Shown in pieces: positions 24,687 through 33,613 of a stretch of DNA of 64,000 bases (positions are counted from its first letter, which is position 1; each line of letters begins with the position of its first letter). Below the pieces are notes generated by a model. The model ran no database searches and was not told the origin of the DNA. It was given only the letters and a program-made list of their open reading frames with translations. This stretch comes from an uncultured Eubacterium sp. (GTDB lineage Bacteria; Bacillota; Clostridia; Lachnospirales; Lachnospiraceae). The stretch covers positions 1-64,000 of the forward strand of contig CATLIX010000012.1 in the NCBI GenBank assembly GCA_949959185.1. The letters run 5' to 3'. The position numbers and the translations under genes were made by a program.

Positions 24687-27600
24687 TTAACTGTTGCGGA
24701 AGAAGTTCATGAGAATTTCCTTAATATGGTTGTACCGTCTGGCATAGGTATTCTCCACCCGGATTACCTGCAAATCAAACCTTCGGCAAAGCTCCTGTTT
24801 CTTTTCTTCCCGCCGCTTTTTCACTTCCTCTTCCAGATGTTCCCGCCCCTCCAGCTCAATGGCCAGCACCGGTACTTCCCGTTCTCTCTGCTGCTCATAC
24901 ACCACAAAATCAAACCGGTCAGAATAAAACAGAGCCGCCCCCTGCTCCGGCAGCACCTCTGAAACAGCCACTTCCCGCTGTACCTGAAAACGGTTCTGGG
25001 TCAGCCAGATATTTTCCAGCGCATGATTCAGATTTTTCAGAAATGCCTCCTCTGTGGCTGAGCTGAAAGGCTTTACGCCAAGGGCTCTGGAATTTGCCTG
25101 CTTTCCGGTTACCTGGGATTTCCCGTTTTTCCTGGTATACTGTATCAGCTCATATAAATCGTCTTCTCCGTCCTGCTGGTGCAGCCGCTCCAGATTTTTC
25201 AGGTCTGACAGTACAATCAGCCTGTCTTTTGCTCTGGAGGTGGCCACATTAATCAGCTCTTTGTTATTCTTCAGCCACTCGTAAGTACCTGCCTGGGTCT
25301 GAGAGGTAATGGCAGTAGAAAACAGCACAATATCTTTTTCATCTCCCTGAAAAGCATGGACAGTACCGCAGTCCACATTGGACAGGCCGGCTTTCTTAAG
25401 GCCTTCTTCCAGCAGTTTTTTCTGGTTCACAAAAGGCGTAATCACCCCTATGGTTTTGTCCCTGTTTCCGGCCGCATATTTTATGATTTCCTCCGCTTCC
25501 CCAGGGGCGGTATTTTTCCCGCTGCTCTGGCTGTCTCTCACATCCAGATACAGCAAAGGCTCCTGTTCGGAACTTTCCGTTTTAATGCAGAGCTTTTCAT
25601 TATAATATTTTTTATTGTTAAATCCGATGATTTTCTCGTGACAGCGGTAGTGGTAGTGGAGCAGAATCTCATCGCTGACCGCGTCACAGGCCAGAAAGGT
25701 TTTGTAAATGGAATTTTTCCGGTAGTCGTATTCCTCCGGAACGTTATATTTTTTCCTGAGCTTCTGGTTGACCATTTCTTCCAGCTGAATCACCGGATTA
25801 AGCTGCTGCGGGTCCCCTACCATCATCAGGCTGCTGCCCCGGAGAACGGGCACCAGTGAAACGGCGGTATTGCACTGGCTGGCCTCGTCCATAATCACCA
25901 TGTCGAACATGGGCGCCGGCTCCCCCAGTTTGTGGGCGGAAATACAGGTGGTGGCCACTACGGGAAATATTTCCTGCAGCTTTCTGATATTTTCTTTCCT
26001 GCTCAGATATCTGGAAAAATCCTCCAGACGTGTCTTTTTATTTTCATTGAATACAATTTCTTTCAAATCCTTATGCCTGGGCAAATCCAGTTTCCGGATA
26101 TATCCGGCGGAAGTGTAGTACAGATATTTTTTCAGGTCTTCCACATTGCCGTCCAGCAGTGAAAATGCTTCTTCTTCGGTAATACTCCCTGTTTTTTCCA
26201 TTCTGCGCCTTACCTGCTCCATCTGCCTGCCCTGCAAATCCGCCTGGAAAGGCAGCATCTGCACAGACAGGCTGCCTCCTTCTTCGTATTCCAGTACCCG
26301 GCTGATGGTTTCTCTCCGTTCTTCCAAATCCAGCAGTTCTTCATACCTGCGCAGCAAATCGGAAAGTTTTCTGGCCCGCTCAATTCTGTCCTCCCGGTTC
26401 CTGTCCAGCGTGGAAGCAAATATTTTAACAGAAACGGTCTGCTCATACACTGCCCGGATATGCTCCAGCGCTTCCTGCATTTTCTCGCTGTTTCCCAGAC
26501 GCAGCACCGGAAAGGGAATGGTTTTGTCCTGGTATTTCATGGAAAGGAGTTTTTCCACCACACCGTTGATGGGGTGATTGTTATAGGACACAAACAGCAC
26601 GGTTTTTTCATTAAAAAAGGCAGTGACAATGGTATTGATAATGGTGCTGGTCTTTCCGGTTCCCGGCGGCCCCTGGATATAGGCAACAGGATATTTCATG
26701 GCGTTGTTGATGGCCAGAAGCTGGTCCAGATTCACCTTCTGCTCCGCAAGCACCACCGGATATGCTTTTCTGCGGCGGGGCCTGCGCACCATTTCTCCGA
26801 AAAAGGCCTGAATGGGCGCTGTCACTTCCTGTTTCTGATACATGTCTGTAACGGCCTCATATTCTCTGTGCAAATCCAGGATAATATCCATGCCAAGGCC
26901 AATCAGATAAGGCATATCGTCCACACCCAATGCCTGCCCTCTGTGATTTGTAATGCATTCTTTAATCTGTTCCTGATTCTTCTCAAACTCTTTTAACAGC
27001 TCATATTCATCCCCGTCCAGAAATTTCCGTACACTCTCCTTCACCCCGTCCAGCGTATATTCCGTGCAGATGACAATCTCATCGTCAGGCCGCAGAATTC
27101 TCTGTCTGACATCCAGCTGCAATTTCCGGTAAGCCAGTACATACAGCCCCCTGGGCGTATGGATGCTGAGGACGTTCATGGCAAGCTGCCGGATTTTCAG
27201 CCTGCCTTCCCGGTTTCGCTGCTCGTCGGTTTTATACTGGAACTGCTGCACAATCATACGGAACTGTTCTTCGTTCAGCAGGTATGCTTCACCCTGAAAG
27301 CTCTCCCGGTCCAGATACCGTACCAGTTCAAAATCAGAATAATAAGGAACCGTGTCCATGCGGTTGCACTGCTCCAGATAATTCAGTATTTTCAGGTTCA
27401 CCGTATGGTCAAACAGCCCTTTATATTTGCGGGGATTTTCTTCCATATCCCGCACCAGCTTCTCATTTACGGGACAGTAAGAGCCCTCCACGATGGAGGA
27501 AGACAGAATGGAATCAATATAGATTCGTTCAAAGGTCTCGGTGGTATACCTGCAAAGGTGCAGCCCTTCCACTTTCAATGTGCGCTTCGCCGGATTCAGG

Positions 27601-27713
27601 TCATAAATCCCAATCCAGTACCTTGAAATCTGTTCTTCTTTGTTGCGGTATTCAATGCTCATCCATTTGCCCTCGTGGATGGCTCTGAAAATATCACGGT
27701 AAATACTGTTCAT
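24687..27713 (-). CDS. WYL-like / SF1 helicase / PD-(D/E)XK nuclease fusion protein
   Basis: About 1008 residues from the ATG at 27713 (AGGGAG upstream). The first 70 residues ('AIHEGKWMSIEYRNKEEQIS' through 'TFERIYIDSILSS') resemble a WYL ligand-binding domain. A Upf1/DNA2-type SF1 helicase follows: Walker A 'IQGPPGTGKTSTI' at about 348, motif II 'MDEAS' at about 608, then 'VGDPQQLNPV', 'HYHYRCHE', 'GTVHAFQGDEKDIV' and 'NVATSRAKDRLIV'. The C-terminal 100 residues ('RFDFVVYEQ' and 'VLAIELEGREH' near 950, ending 'LQVIRVENTYAR') match Vsr/DUF2726-like PD-(D/E)XK nucleases. Such fusions are plausible stand-alone defence or repair effectors; no function is established from the sequence. A RibD-type gene ends 55 bp upstream. 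Confidence 0.82.
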   Translation of the reverse strand: MNSIYRDIFRAIHEGKWMSIEYRNKEEQISRYWIGIYDLNPAKRTLKVEGLHLCRYTTETFERIYIDSILSSSIVEGSYCPVNEKLVRDMEENPRKYKGLFDHTVNLKILNYLEQCNRMDTVPYYSDFELVRYLDRESFQGEAYLLNEEQFRMIVQQFQYKTDEQRNREGRLKIRQLAMNVLSIHTPRGLYVLAYRKLQLDVRQRILRPDDEIVICTEYTLDGVKESVRKFLDGDEYELLKEFEKNQEQIKECITNHRGQALGVDDMPYLIGLGMDIILDLHREYEAVTDMYQKQEVTAPIQAFFGEMVRRPRRRKAYPVVLAEQKVNLDQLLAINNAMKYPVAYIQGPPGTGKTSTIINTIVTAFFNEKTVLFVSYNNHPINGVVEKLLSMKYQDKTIPFPVLRLGNSEKMQEALEHIRAVYEQTVSVKIFASTLDRNREDRIERARKLSDLLRRYEELLDLEERRETISRVLEYEEGGSLSVQMLPFQADLQGRQMEQVRRRMEKTGSITEEEAFSLLDGNVEDLKKYLYYTSAGYIRKLDLPRHKDLKEIVFNENKKTRLEDFSRYLSRKENIRKLQEIFPVVATTCISAHKLGEPAPMFDMVIMDEASQCNTAVSLVPVLRGSSLMMVGDPQQLNPVIQLEEMVNQKLRKKYNVPEEYDYRKNSIYKTFLACDAVSDEILLHYHYRCHEKIIGFNNKKYYNEKLCIKTESSEQEPLLYLDVRDSQSSGKNTAPGEAEEIIKYAAGNRDKTIGVITPFVNQKKLLEEGLKKAGLSNVDCGTVHAFQGDEKDIVLFSTAITSQTQAGTYEWLKNNKELINVATSRAKDRLIVLSDLKNLERLHQQDGEDDLYELIQYTRKNGKSQVTGKQANSRALGVKPFSSATEEAFLKNLNHALENIWLTQNRFQVQREVAVSEVLPEQGAALFYSDRFDFVVYEQQREREVPVLAIELEGREHLEEEVKKRREEKKQELCRRFDLQVIRVENTYARRYNHIKEILMNFFRNS

Positions 27714-27768
27714 CCTGTGCGCTCCCTGTATGATTCCTCCCATGCTTCTGCCACAAATCCGGCCTTTT

Positions 27769-28449
27769 TTACCGAACCACCTTATATTTTAACCGCAGAT
27801 AAGAATGTTCCAGCGTCTCACAGCCTGTCAGTTCCAGGATTCCCAGACGGTCCAGTTCCTCCTGTCCGGTCAGGGATTTTCCATCAATCAGCGAGGAGGT
27901 GTCCTGTCCGCCCACAAGCACCGGCGCCACCACAATATCCACATAATCCAGCAGCTTTTCCCGCAGAAACATTCCGTTCAGAGTTCCTCCTGTCTGCAGG
28001 GTAATCCTCTCGCAGCCGTAATTTTCCCGAAGCTGTTCCAGCACCCCATTCAAATCCAGTGTTTCCTGAAATATAATACTGAGGTTTTCCTCTTTGCTTT
28101 CAAAAGCCGGATGACGGGGATTGGTGGTAACCAGCACAAATTTCTGAGACCGCCCGCAAAAATAGCGGATACCATGTTCATTCAGATGATGATTATCTAT
28201 AATTACGAAAGAAACCGGCGTTTTGGGAGGAACGGGTTTCTCATTGACTCCCATTTTGGCCTGTACCCGCCCGGAATTCAACGCCCACAAATCCGTAGTC
28301 TGCTCAATTTCATAATACTGCCCAAGGCCTTCCCGGACTCCGTCTATCTTCGGCAAGTCCTGGTCAAAATCAAGGGTATCATTCGCCCCTGTGCTTATTC
28401 TGCCGTCTACGGACATCAACATGAATAAAGTGGTTACCGGTCTGTTCAT
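27769..28449 (-). CDS. RibD C-terminal-type reductase (dihydrofolate reductase fold)
   Basis: 226 residues. 'TTLFMLMSVDGRISTGANDT' at the N-terminus, 'TLQTGGTLNGMFLREKLLDY' near 160 and 'VDIVVAPVLVGGQDTSSL' are the NADPH- and substrate-binding motifs of the RibD reductase/DHFR fold. It lacks the deaminase half of RibD and no riboflavin gene is near, so it is probably a stand-alone pyrimidine or unrelated small-molecule reductase. It is upstream of, and may be co-transcribed with, the helicase-nuclease gene. Confidence 0.85.
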   Translation of the reverse strand: MNRPVTTLFMLMSVDGRISTGANDTLDFDQDLPKIDGVREGLGQYYEIEQTTDLWALNSGRVQAKMGVNEKPVPPKTPVSFVIIDNHHLNEHGIRYFCGRSQKFVLVTTNPRHPAFESKEENLSIIFQETLDLNGVLEQLRENYGCERITLQTGGTLNGMFLREKLLDYVDIVVAPVLVGGQDTSSLIDGKSLTGQEELDRLGILELTGCETLEHSYLRLKYKVVR

Positions 28450-28537
28450 TTTGAAACCTCTCTTTCTGAATTATCTCTTAATTATTTCTGAATACCATTA
28501 TACGTTCCCATGCAGCGCGGGTCAATCAAAATTCCTG

Positions 28538-28568
28538 TTGACCCTCTACCTGCGTAAGGGTTTAAAAT
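28538..28568 (+). promoter_or_regulatory. Orphan MerR-type promoter (19-bp spacer with a dyad)
   Basis: Plus strand: -35 TTGACC (28538-28543), 19-bp spacer, -10 TAAAAT (28563-28568). The spacer carries the dyad ACCCT-N11-AGGGT (28541-28545 and 28557-28561). A lengthened spacer with a centred dyad is the hallmark of MerR-family promoters. A good AAGGAGG and an ATG (28590) follow, but the frame closes after nine codons and then meets the 3' end of the sortase gene. No MerR gene is in the neighbourhood. Confidence 0.65.
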
Positions 28569-28598
28569 GCAGACAGAAAGGAGGCATCCATGACTTCT

Positions 28599-28651
28599 CC
28601 TGCCGCGCCATGGGAATGATGTTTTTCATTCGGCATCATTCCCGTGGCAGG
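28599..28651. repeat. Inverted repeat overlapping the 3' end of the sortase gene
   Basis: Arms CCTGCC...TGGGAATGATG (28599-28621) and CATCATTCCCGTGGCAGG (28634-28651) pair over about 17 bp with a small bulge. The right arm is the last codons of the sortase. It could serve as a hairpin terminator for it, but no T-run follows on the minus strand. Confidence 0.5.
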
Positions 28652-29343
28652 ACGCCCTGTACAATTAATCGCTGATTGCGCCGCCCGGTACAGGTAGATA
28701 AGGTCACAATTCCGGCCATATTGCCAAAATCAGTGTCCGTATCATACAGAGATTCTGCCGCCGCATGGTTCGCATAATCCAGCAGTTCCTCTTTATCCCT
28801 GAAATCCATCCGATAATCATCTCCGTCCGCTTTCACACGCCGAACGGAAAAAACAGGGCAGACATGGCAGAATTCCGGCGTAATCACTGTAAATGCAGGG
28901 TGTTCCTCAAAAAAATCTGCTGATTCATATTGCTTCAGAATACCAAACATTTTTCCGTCTGCCCCGTTATGGCCGTAAATAATAAAATGAAGGCTCTCCT
29001 GATTTGAGCGGCAGTCTAAAAACAGACTGCCGCATACATTTTCACTTCCGTCCGGCAAATGATTCAGATAAAACTGATTATCCGGGCCTGACATCACCGG
29101 ATAATTCACTGAAGTGTCCGGAATCTGAAGCCAGCCAATCATGCCGGGATATACGCCGGACAGTTTGGACAGCCACCGGGAATACCCCGTTCCTTCCTCC
29201 ATGAACACAGCTTCTGCTGCCTGTTCATAAAATTCATCTCCCTGCCGTATCTCCCTGAACTGAACAGCCAGCGCTGCCACTGCTCCTGTAAAAACAGTCA
29301 GAAGCATAACATAAAAAACACAGAATCCTCTATTTCTTTTCAT
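28636..29343 (-). CDS. Class B sortase
   Basis: About 235 residues from the ATG at 29343 (GGAG upstream). An N-terminal signal anchor (FYVMLLTVFTGAVAALAV) is followed by the sortase core: 'GWLQIPDTSVNYPVMSGPDN', catalytic His in 'FIIYGHNGADGKMFG', catalytic Cys in 'VTLSTCTGRRNQRLIV' and Arg nearby. The sequence around His (YGHN, KMFG.L..Y) and TLSTC are class B traits. Class B enzymes attach single proteins or pilus parts to peptidoglycan. It overlaps the end of the surface-protein gene by 14 bp, so that protein is its likely substrate. Confidence 0.93.
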   Translation of the reverse strand: MKRNRGFCVFYVMLLTVFTGAVAALAVQFREIRQGDEFYEQAAEAVFMEEGTGYSRWLSKLSGVYPGMIGWLQIPDTSVNYPVMSGPDNQFYLNHLPDGSENVCGSLFLDCRSNQESLHFIIYGHNGADGKMFGILKQYESADFFEEHPAFTVITPEFCHVCPVFSVRRVKADGDDYRMDFRDKEELLDYANHAAAESLYDTDTDFGNMAGIVTLSTCTGRRNQRLIVQGVLPRE

Positions 29344-32300
29344 TTCTTTTCTCCGCCCAAAGGCCATACACCGTCATAATTGCCAGCAAAATCCCCGATA
29401 AAACCGCAATTATAATAAGCCATTCCGTATGATTTCCTGTCCTGGGAATACCGGGATTTTCTGCTGAATCACTGACATTATGATTTTCTGTATTTTCCGT
29501 CGTATCTTCCGGCGGCTCAGGCAGTTTCTCTTTACCGGAACCATTTAGCAAATCTTCCGTTCCGGCAGTATCGGAAGTTTCCCGCAAGGCAGCTGTTTCC
29601 AAAGTATCGGAACTGCCGGAAGATTCCGGAACATCCGGCACCTCTGATGAATTCGGATGCTCCGGAACATCCGGGGAATCCGGTGATTCGGGAATATCCG
29701 GTGTACCGGAAGGATTCTGGCTGTCAGAGGTACCGGGCGGATTCTGATTATCCGGTGCGGCAGAGGTACCGGGTTCTTCGGGATTCACCGGAACTGTCTT
29801 CGGACGGTTGGGCACCGTTACCGCAGCCTCTGCCTCATCCGCCTGATACACAGCAGTATTTACTTCATAACCTTCCGGCGCTTCCAGTTCTTTCAGCCAG
29901 TATTTCCGACCCTTTGCAAGGCCTGTAAAAGTGAGAATTCCGTCCTGTCCGCTCACATCCTGTTTCAGCAGAGTGTTACATGCTTCTTCTTCATACAGGC
30001 CAAAAACTGCCCCTTCCAGAGGCATTGTGCCGCCGCTGGCAACCTTATGGACGGTCAGCGTCCACTGCAGTTCCGGTATCACAGGGCCTGTATCCGTTTT
30101 ACGGGCCTCATTCGTCACATCCAGCTCCATTCTGGATTTTGCCTCTCCTGCTGTAATCAGAAGACCATCGGCTGTCTCTTTTACCCCTTCCGGAAGCTGT
30201 TCCCAGCCGGGGGTACTGTCATATCCGGCAATACTTTCCGTTTCCACCAGTTCGTAACTCCCGCCGGGCTTTACCAGAAATGACACTTTCCCCAGTCTGT
30301 CTGTGCTTCCCTGGGCAAAGGGCAGGCCCCGCGTCTGCTTCTCATTATCCCACTGATACAGAGTAAATGTCACGCCTTCCAGAGGCGCCCGATTTTCCCT
30401 GTCTGTTTTCGTAATGGCAATTTCGGCTTTCCGGGCGGCAACACCGCCGCCTCCGCCTCCACCGCCGCCTCCCACCGAAGCGCTGTTGTTCTTACTGCCT
30501 CCCAGCAGCACGGTACTTCCTTCAAAACGGACGCTGTTACTGTAGCCCCCTGCCTGCCGCTTTATAATGTCTGCCGTATAAGTCAGCACATAAGCGTCAC
30601 GGCTGTTTCCCTCCAGGGGAAGCTGCACCCTGAAACTGTTATTCTCCGGATTATAATCAGCAGGTTTCAGGGGCTGACCGTCTCCCACTTTCGTATAAGC
30701 AGGCTTCTGGCCTGCATTTTCAGTGGTTCCGGACAATTTTACTTTATAAAACCGCAGGGTGTCCATATCTAACTGCAGCCGCGCATCCAGGGTATCCACA
30801 AGGGAAGGATGTTCCGGCAGCATAAGCCCGAAAGGATTAATCAGCACCTCATACCGTATAAGTTCGTCCTGACCGTTCACACTGCTGCTTTTTACCAGTC
30901 CATGATTGGTAAATCTGTGCTCCACCTTATGGGAAACTTCTGAAAAAACAATCCCGTCTGCCTTCCCTGTCAGAACCGCTGTATTTGTAATCCGGACGTC
31001 CTCATTGCTGTTAAATCCGGCTTTTTCCGGCTCCACTTCGGTGTCAAAGGTAACCATGGTCTTTCCTGTAATGCCGCCCAGACGGATGAGCAGTTTCCGG
31101 CCCTCCGTATCCGCCGCTGCCTCTGGGATTTCCGGCACGGTGTCCAGAGAGCCATCCACATACGTCAGCCCCGCAGGCAGTACATCCTCCAGAACCACAT
31201 CGCTCATGGGAAGCCCCGCCGCATTCACCTCCAGAGCCCATTTCATTTTACCGGATTCATAATGATACACCGGTGCTTTTTTCGTCAGAACCGCCGCATT
31301 CACATTCACCGTACAATCCGCACTGGCGCTGCGCACCTCTGACGACTGTTTTCCAATCAGCATATCCTCGGTGGAAATCAGATTTCTGAGCTTTTTACCT
31401 GCGGTATTATTTGCAAAAATACAGGGGTCGCATACTTTTGTCCTGCAGGTAAAGGTAATGGTTCTGGCGCCGATTTCTCCTGTTCTAACCGTCAGAACCT
31501 GCTGATTGTATGTAAATTCCAGCAGCTTTTTTTCATCCTCTGTGGGCGGCCGGTTATCTATCAGCACAGCGATATCCGATACATCTCCTGCCAGTTCCAG
31601 GCCTGTATGGTGTCCCTCAATTCCGCAGGAACCTCCGATATCACTGAGATTATCCGTAAATGTTCCGCCTTTGAGCCAGGCTCTGTGAGGATTGATGGTT
31701 ACCGTCCAGTCAATGGTGCGGGTGGACGGGTTGTACGTGGAACCGGTTTTTACCAGAGTGGATGTACCGGGGGTTCCGCTGCCGTCTCCGCTGTCCACAG
31801 GCACCGTAACCTGGGGCGTGGCATATTCCGTATCCTGATAACGAAAGGTAAACCAGGCAGTATTATTTCCCAGGCTGGTTCCGCTGTCATACATTTCCTC
31901 CGGCGCCTGAGTCTGATAAGTAATGGTAACCGGCTGGCTGTCCGCTGTCCCAATGGAAACGGTAAACTCATTTTTCTCCCCGGAAGCTGCAGCCATGGGC
32001 GCTCCGTTTACCTTCAGAGAATCTTTTACCAGCGTACTTCCGGCCGGAAGCCGGTCATGGAGTGTGAGCCTGTTTTCCTCCGTAAACGAAAATCCGCCGG
32101 GAGAAAAACTTATGGTCCAGTCGGTAGTGGAGCCGCTTCCATCCGTGTGGCGGGTGGTTTTTCCTGTTTTGGAAAGCCATTTGGGCTGAGGTACGGTCAC
32201 AGTCTGGCTGCTGCTGATATTCAGCTTCTGAAACTCCCCGTCCTGCCCGGCAAACAGTCCGGCCTCGTTGGTGATTTTCTGGCCGCCGGCGCTGCCTGGC

Positions 32301-33358
32301 AGCAGAAGTTCGTCCCGGATAACCGTCTGATATGTGATATGCAGCGGAACCGGCGGATTCCCCTGAGTGGCGGCTCCCGCCCTGAATCTCGTACCTCCGA
32401 AAGTCAGCACCGTATGCTCCCCGTTTTCAGATGTTTCTACCAGCACCCAGGATTCTGCCCTGTCATCCACCGCATCACGTGAGGTATAAGTGCTGACCGC
32501 GTCGCCATCTATGGTAACACTGCCATCCACATAGCAGTGAACAGCCCTGTCAATGGTATCCCGCAATTCAAACTCAGTGTCCATGGAAATACCATCCTCC
32601 GGAGAAGGATTCTGCCAGGGGGTATAGCTGACTGTCCAGGTAATTGTTTTATCCTCCAGTTTCCCGCCCTTTTTCACCTGAGCTCTGGCTTCCAGAGGTT
32701 CATTCTCCTGATAGCCGAATCTGAGCTGTTCCCCATTTTCAAATTTCATTGCATAGAGATTGGACTTTCCGTCTATGGGAGCTTCGTCCGCCGGCGGCGC
32801 GCCTGCCCGGCTGCAGTTTAAATAAAAAAACGCATCCTGAAGTTCCCCATACTCTGAGAGAACCGTACCGGAACCATCTTCCTTTCCGTCAAATATGACC
32901 CAGGCCCTGCTGCCGTCTGCAAAAATAGCTCCGAATTTCTGAGGCCCGTCTTCCGTTTCCATGGTCAGCGCCGACCCCTGCGGCTCCAGATTCGGTAAAA
33001 TCAGATGGGGAGACACCTCCAGATAATATCTGGTATCTGCCTCGATACGGCCGCACTGTTCCTCCGTAATCTCAAATGCATAACGCAGTGCCAGCATTTT
33101 TTCTTTTTCCAGAAGGGTGTTATCCAAAATGGCCGCTCCTTCCGGCTGACCATTTTCAGCCGCATAATGGAGGGTAATACTGTGAAATTCCACAATATCT
33201 GCCAGTTTTTCCTCATCCGCCGCACGGGCCGGTGCAGAAAGAAGCCCGGCCGGCAGAGAGAAACATAAAAAGAATACCAGAAGTTTTCTGACAAAGTGCC
33301 TCTGACGTTTCCCCCAGACCCGCTTTTTGCTACCGCAACATCCCTGAACATTTAACAT
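29330..33358 (-). CDS. Large wall-anchored surface protein with CnaB domains
   Basis: 1342 residues. A long basic signal peptide (hydrophobic 25-40, cleavage after about 'ARA' at 46) is followed by a series of DUF11/isopeptide-type beta domains ('WTVSYTPW', 'WTISFSPGGF', 'WTVTINPH', 'YEVLINPFG'). Next come a run of ten glycines (30445-30475), two SpaA/CnaB domains ('AEIAITKTDRENRAPLEGVT' and 'LTVHKVASGGTMPLEGAVFG'), a Pro/Ser/Glu/Thr-rich stalk, a sorting signal 'IPRTG', a hydrophobic helix and the tail KRNEKK. CnaB domains often form internal Lys-Asn bonds. It is probably an adhesin or pilin anchored by the class B sortase encoded next. The ligand is unknown. Confidence 0.9.
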   Translation of the reverse strand: MLNVQGCCGSKKRVWGKRQRHFVRKLLVFFLCFSLPAGLLSAPARAADEEKLADIVEFHSITLHYAAENGQPEGAAILDNTLLEKEKMLALRYAFEITEEQCGRIEADTRYYLEVSPHLILPNLEPQGSALTMETEDGPQKFGAIFADGSRAWVIFDGKEDGSGTVLSEYGELQDAFFYLNCSRAGAPPADEAPIDGKSNLYAMKFENGEQLRFGYQENEPLEARAQVKKGGKLEDKTITWTVSYTPWQNPSPEDGISMDTEFELRDTIDRAVHCYVDGSVTIDGDAVSTYTSRDAVDDRAESWVLVETSENGEHTVLTFGGTRFRAGAATQGNPPVPLHITYQTVIRDELLLPGSAGGQKITNEAGLFAGQDGEFQKLNISSSQTVTVPQPKWLSKTGKTTRHTDGSGSTTDWTISFSPGGFSFTEENRLTLHDRLPAGSTLVKDSLKVNGAPMAAASGEKNEFTVSIGTADSQPVTITYQTQAPEEMYDSGTSLGNNTAWFTFRYQDTEYATPQVTVPVDSGDGSGTPGTSTLVKTGSTYNPSTRTIDWTVTINPHRAWLKGGTFTDNLSDIGGSCGIEGHHTGLELAGDVSDIAVLIDNRPPTEDEKKLLEFTYNQQVLTVRTGEIGARTITFTCRTKVCDPCIFANNTAGKKLRNLISTEDMLIGKQSSEVRSASADCTVNVNAAVLTKKAPVYHYESGKMKWALEVNAAGLPMSDVVLEDVLPAGLTYVDGSLDTVPEIPEAAADTEGRKLLIRLGGITGKTMVTFDTEVEPEKAGFNSNEDVRITNTAVLTGKADGIVFSEVSHKVEHRFTNHGLVKSSSVNGQDELIRYEVLINPFGLMLPEHPSLVDTLDARLQLDMDTLRFYKVKLSGTTENAGQKPAYTKVGDGQPLKPADYNPENNSFRVQLPLEGNSRDAYVLTYTADIIKRQAGGYSNSVRFEGSTVLLGGSKNNSASVGGGGGGGGGGVAARKAEIAITKTDRENRAPLEGVTFTLYQWDNEKQTRGLPFAQGSTDRLGKVSFLVKPGGSYELVETESIAGYDSTPGWEQLPEGVKETADGLLITAGEAKSRMELDVTNEARKTDTGPVIPELQWTLTVHKVASGGTMPLEGAVFGLYEEEACNTLLKQDVSGQDGILTFTGLAKGRKYWLKELEAPEGYEVNTAVYQADEAEAAVTVPNRPKTVPVNPEEPGTSAAPDNQNPPGTSDSQNPSGTPDIPESPDSPDVPEHPNSSEVPDVPESSGSSDTLETAALRETSDTAGTEDLLNGSGKEKLPEPPEDTTENTENHNVSDSAENPGIPRTGNHTEWLIIIAVLSGILLAIMTVYGLWAEKRNEKK

Positions 33359-33432
33359 TTCATCCCATCCTCCATACCTGCAATTAAAATTTCAGATTCT
33401 GATTTTCAGATTCTCCCGGCATTCGTCGAAGC

Positions 33433-33548
33433 AAATAAACGTTTATTTACTATTATTTTAAAAAAATACCAGAGAATTTCTTTCTGGCTCCATATCCCCC
33501 TGGGCACTGCGGTTCTGTGCACATTGATTGCGGGAATAAATATTTATT
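33433..33548. promoter_or_regulatory. Two related AT-rich palindromes upstream of the surface-protein gene
   Basis: AAATAAACGTTTATTT (33433-33448) is a perfect 16-bp palindrome, and AATAAATATTTATT (33535-33548) a perfect 14-bp one sharing the arms AATAAA/TTTATT. They lie about 75 and 180 bp before the surface-protein ATG, just beyond the end of the TetR gene. They fit the size of TetR-family operators. Binding by the adjacent TetR is inference. Confidence 0.5.
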
Positions 33549-33563
33549 TACCTTCCCTGGAAA

Positions 33564-33592
33564 ACAAACCGCTTTCACAGCGGTAAGTTTGT
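33564..33592 (-). terminator. Terminator of the TetR gene
   Basis: Minus strand ACAAAC-TTA-CCGCT-GTGA-AGCGG-TTTGTTTT: a GC stem with AT extension and a T-run, 22 bp past the TetR stop. Confidence 0.65.
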
Positions 33593-33613
33593 CATATTCT
33601 TTTCTTCCGCAGA

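Noticed and set aside
30445..30475. Run of glycine codons in the surface protein as an assembly artefact
   Set aside because: The frame is open on both sides and glycine hinges between beta domains are common, so no error is implied.
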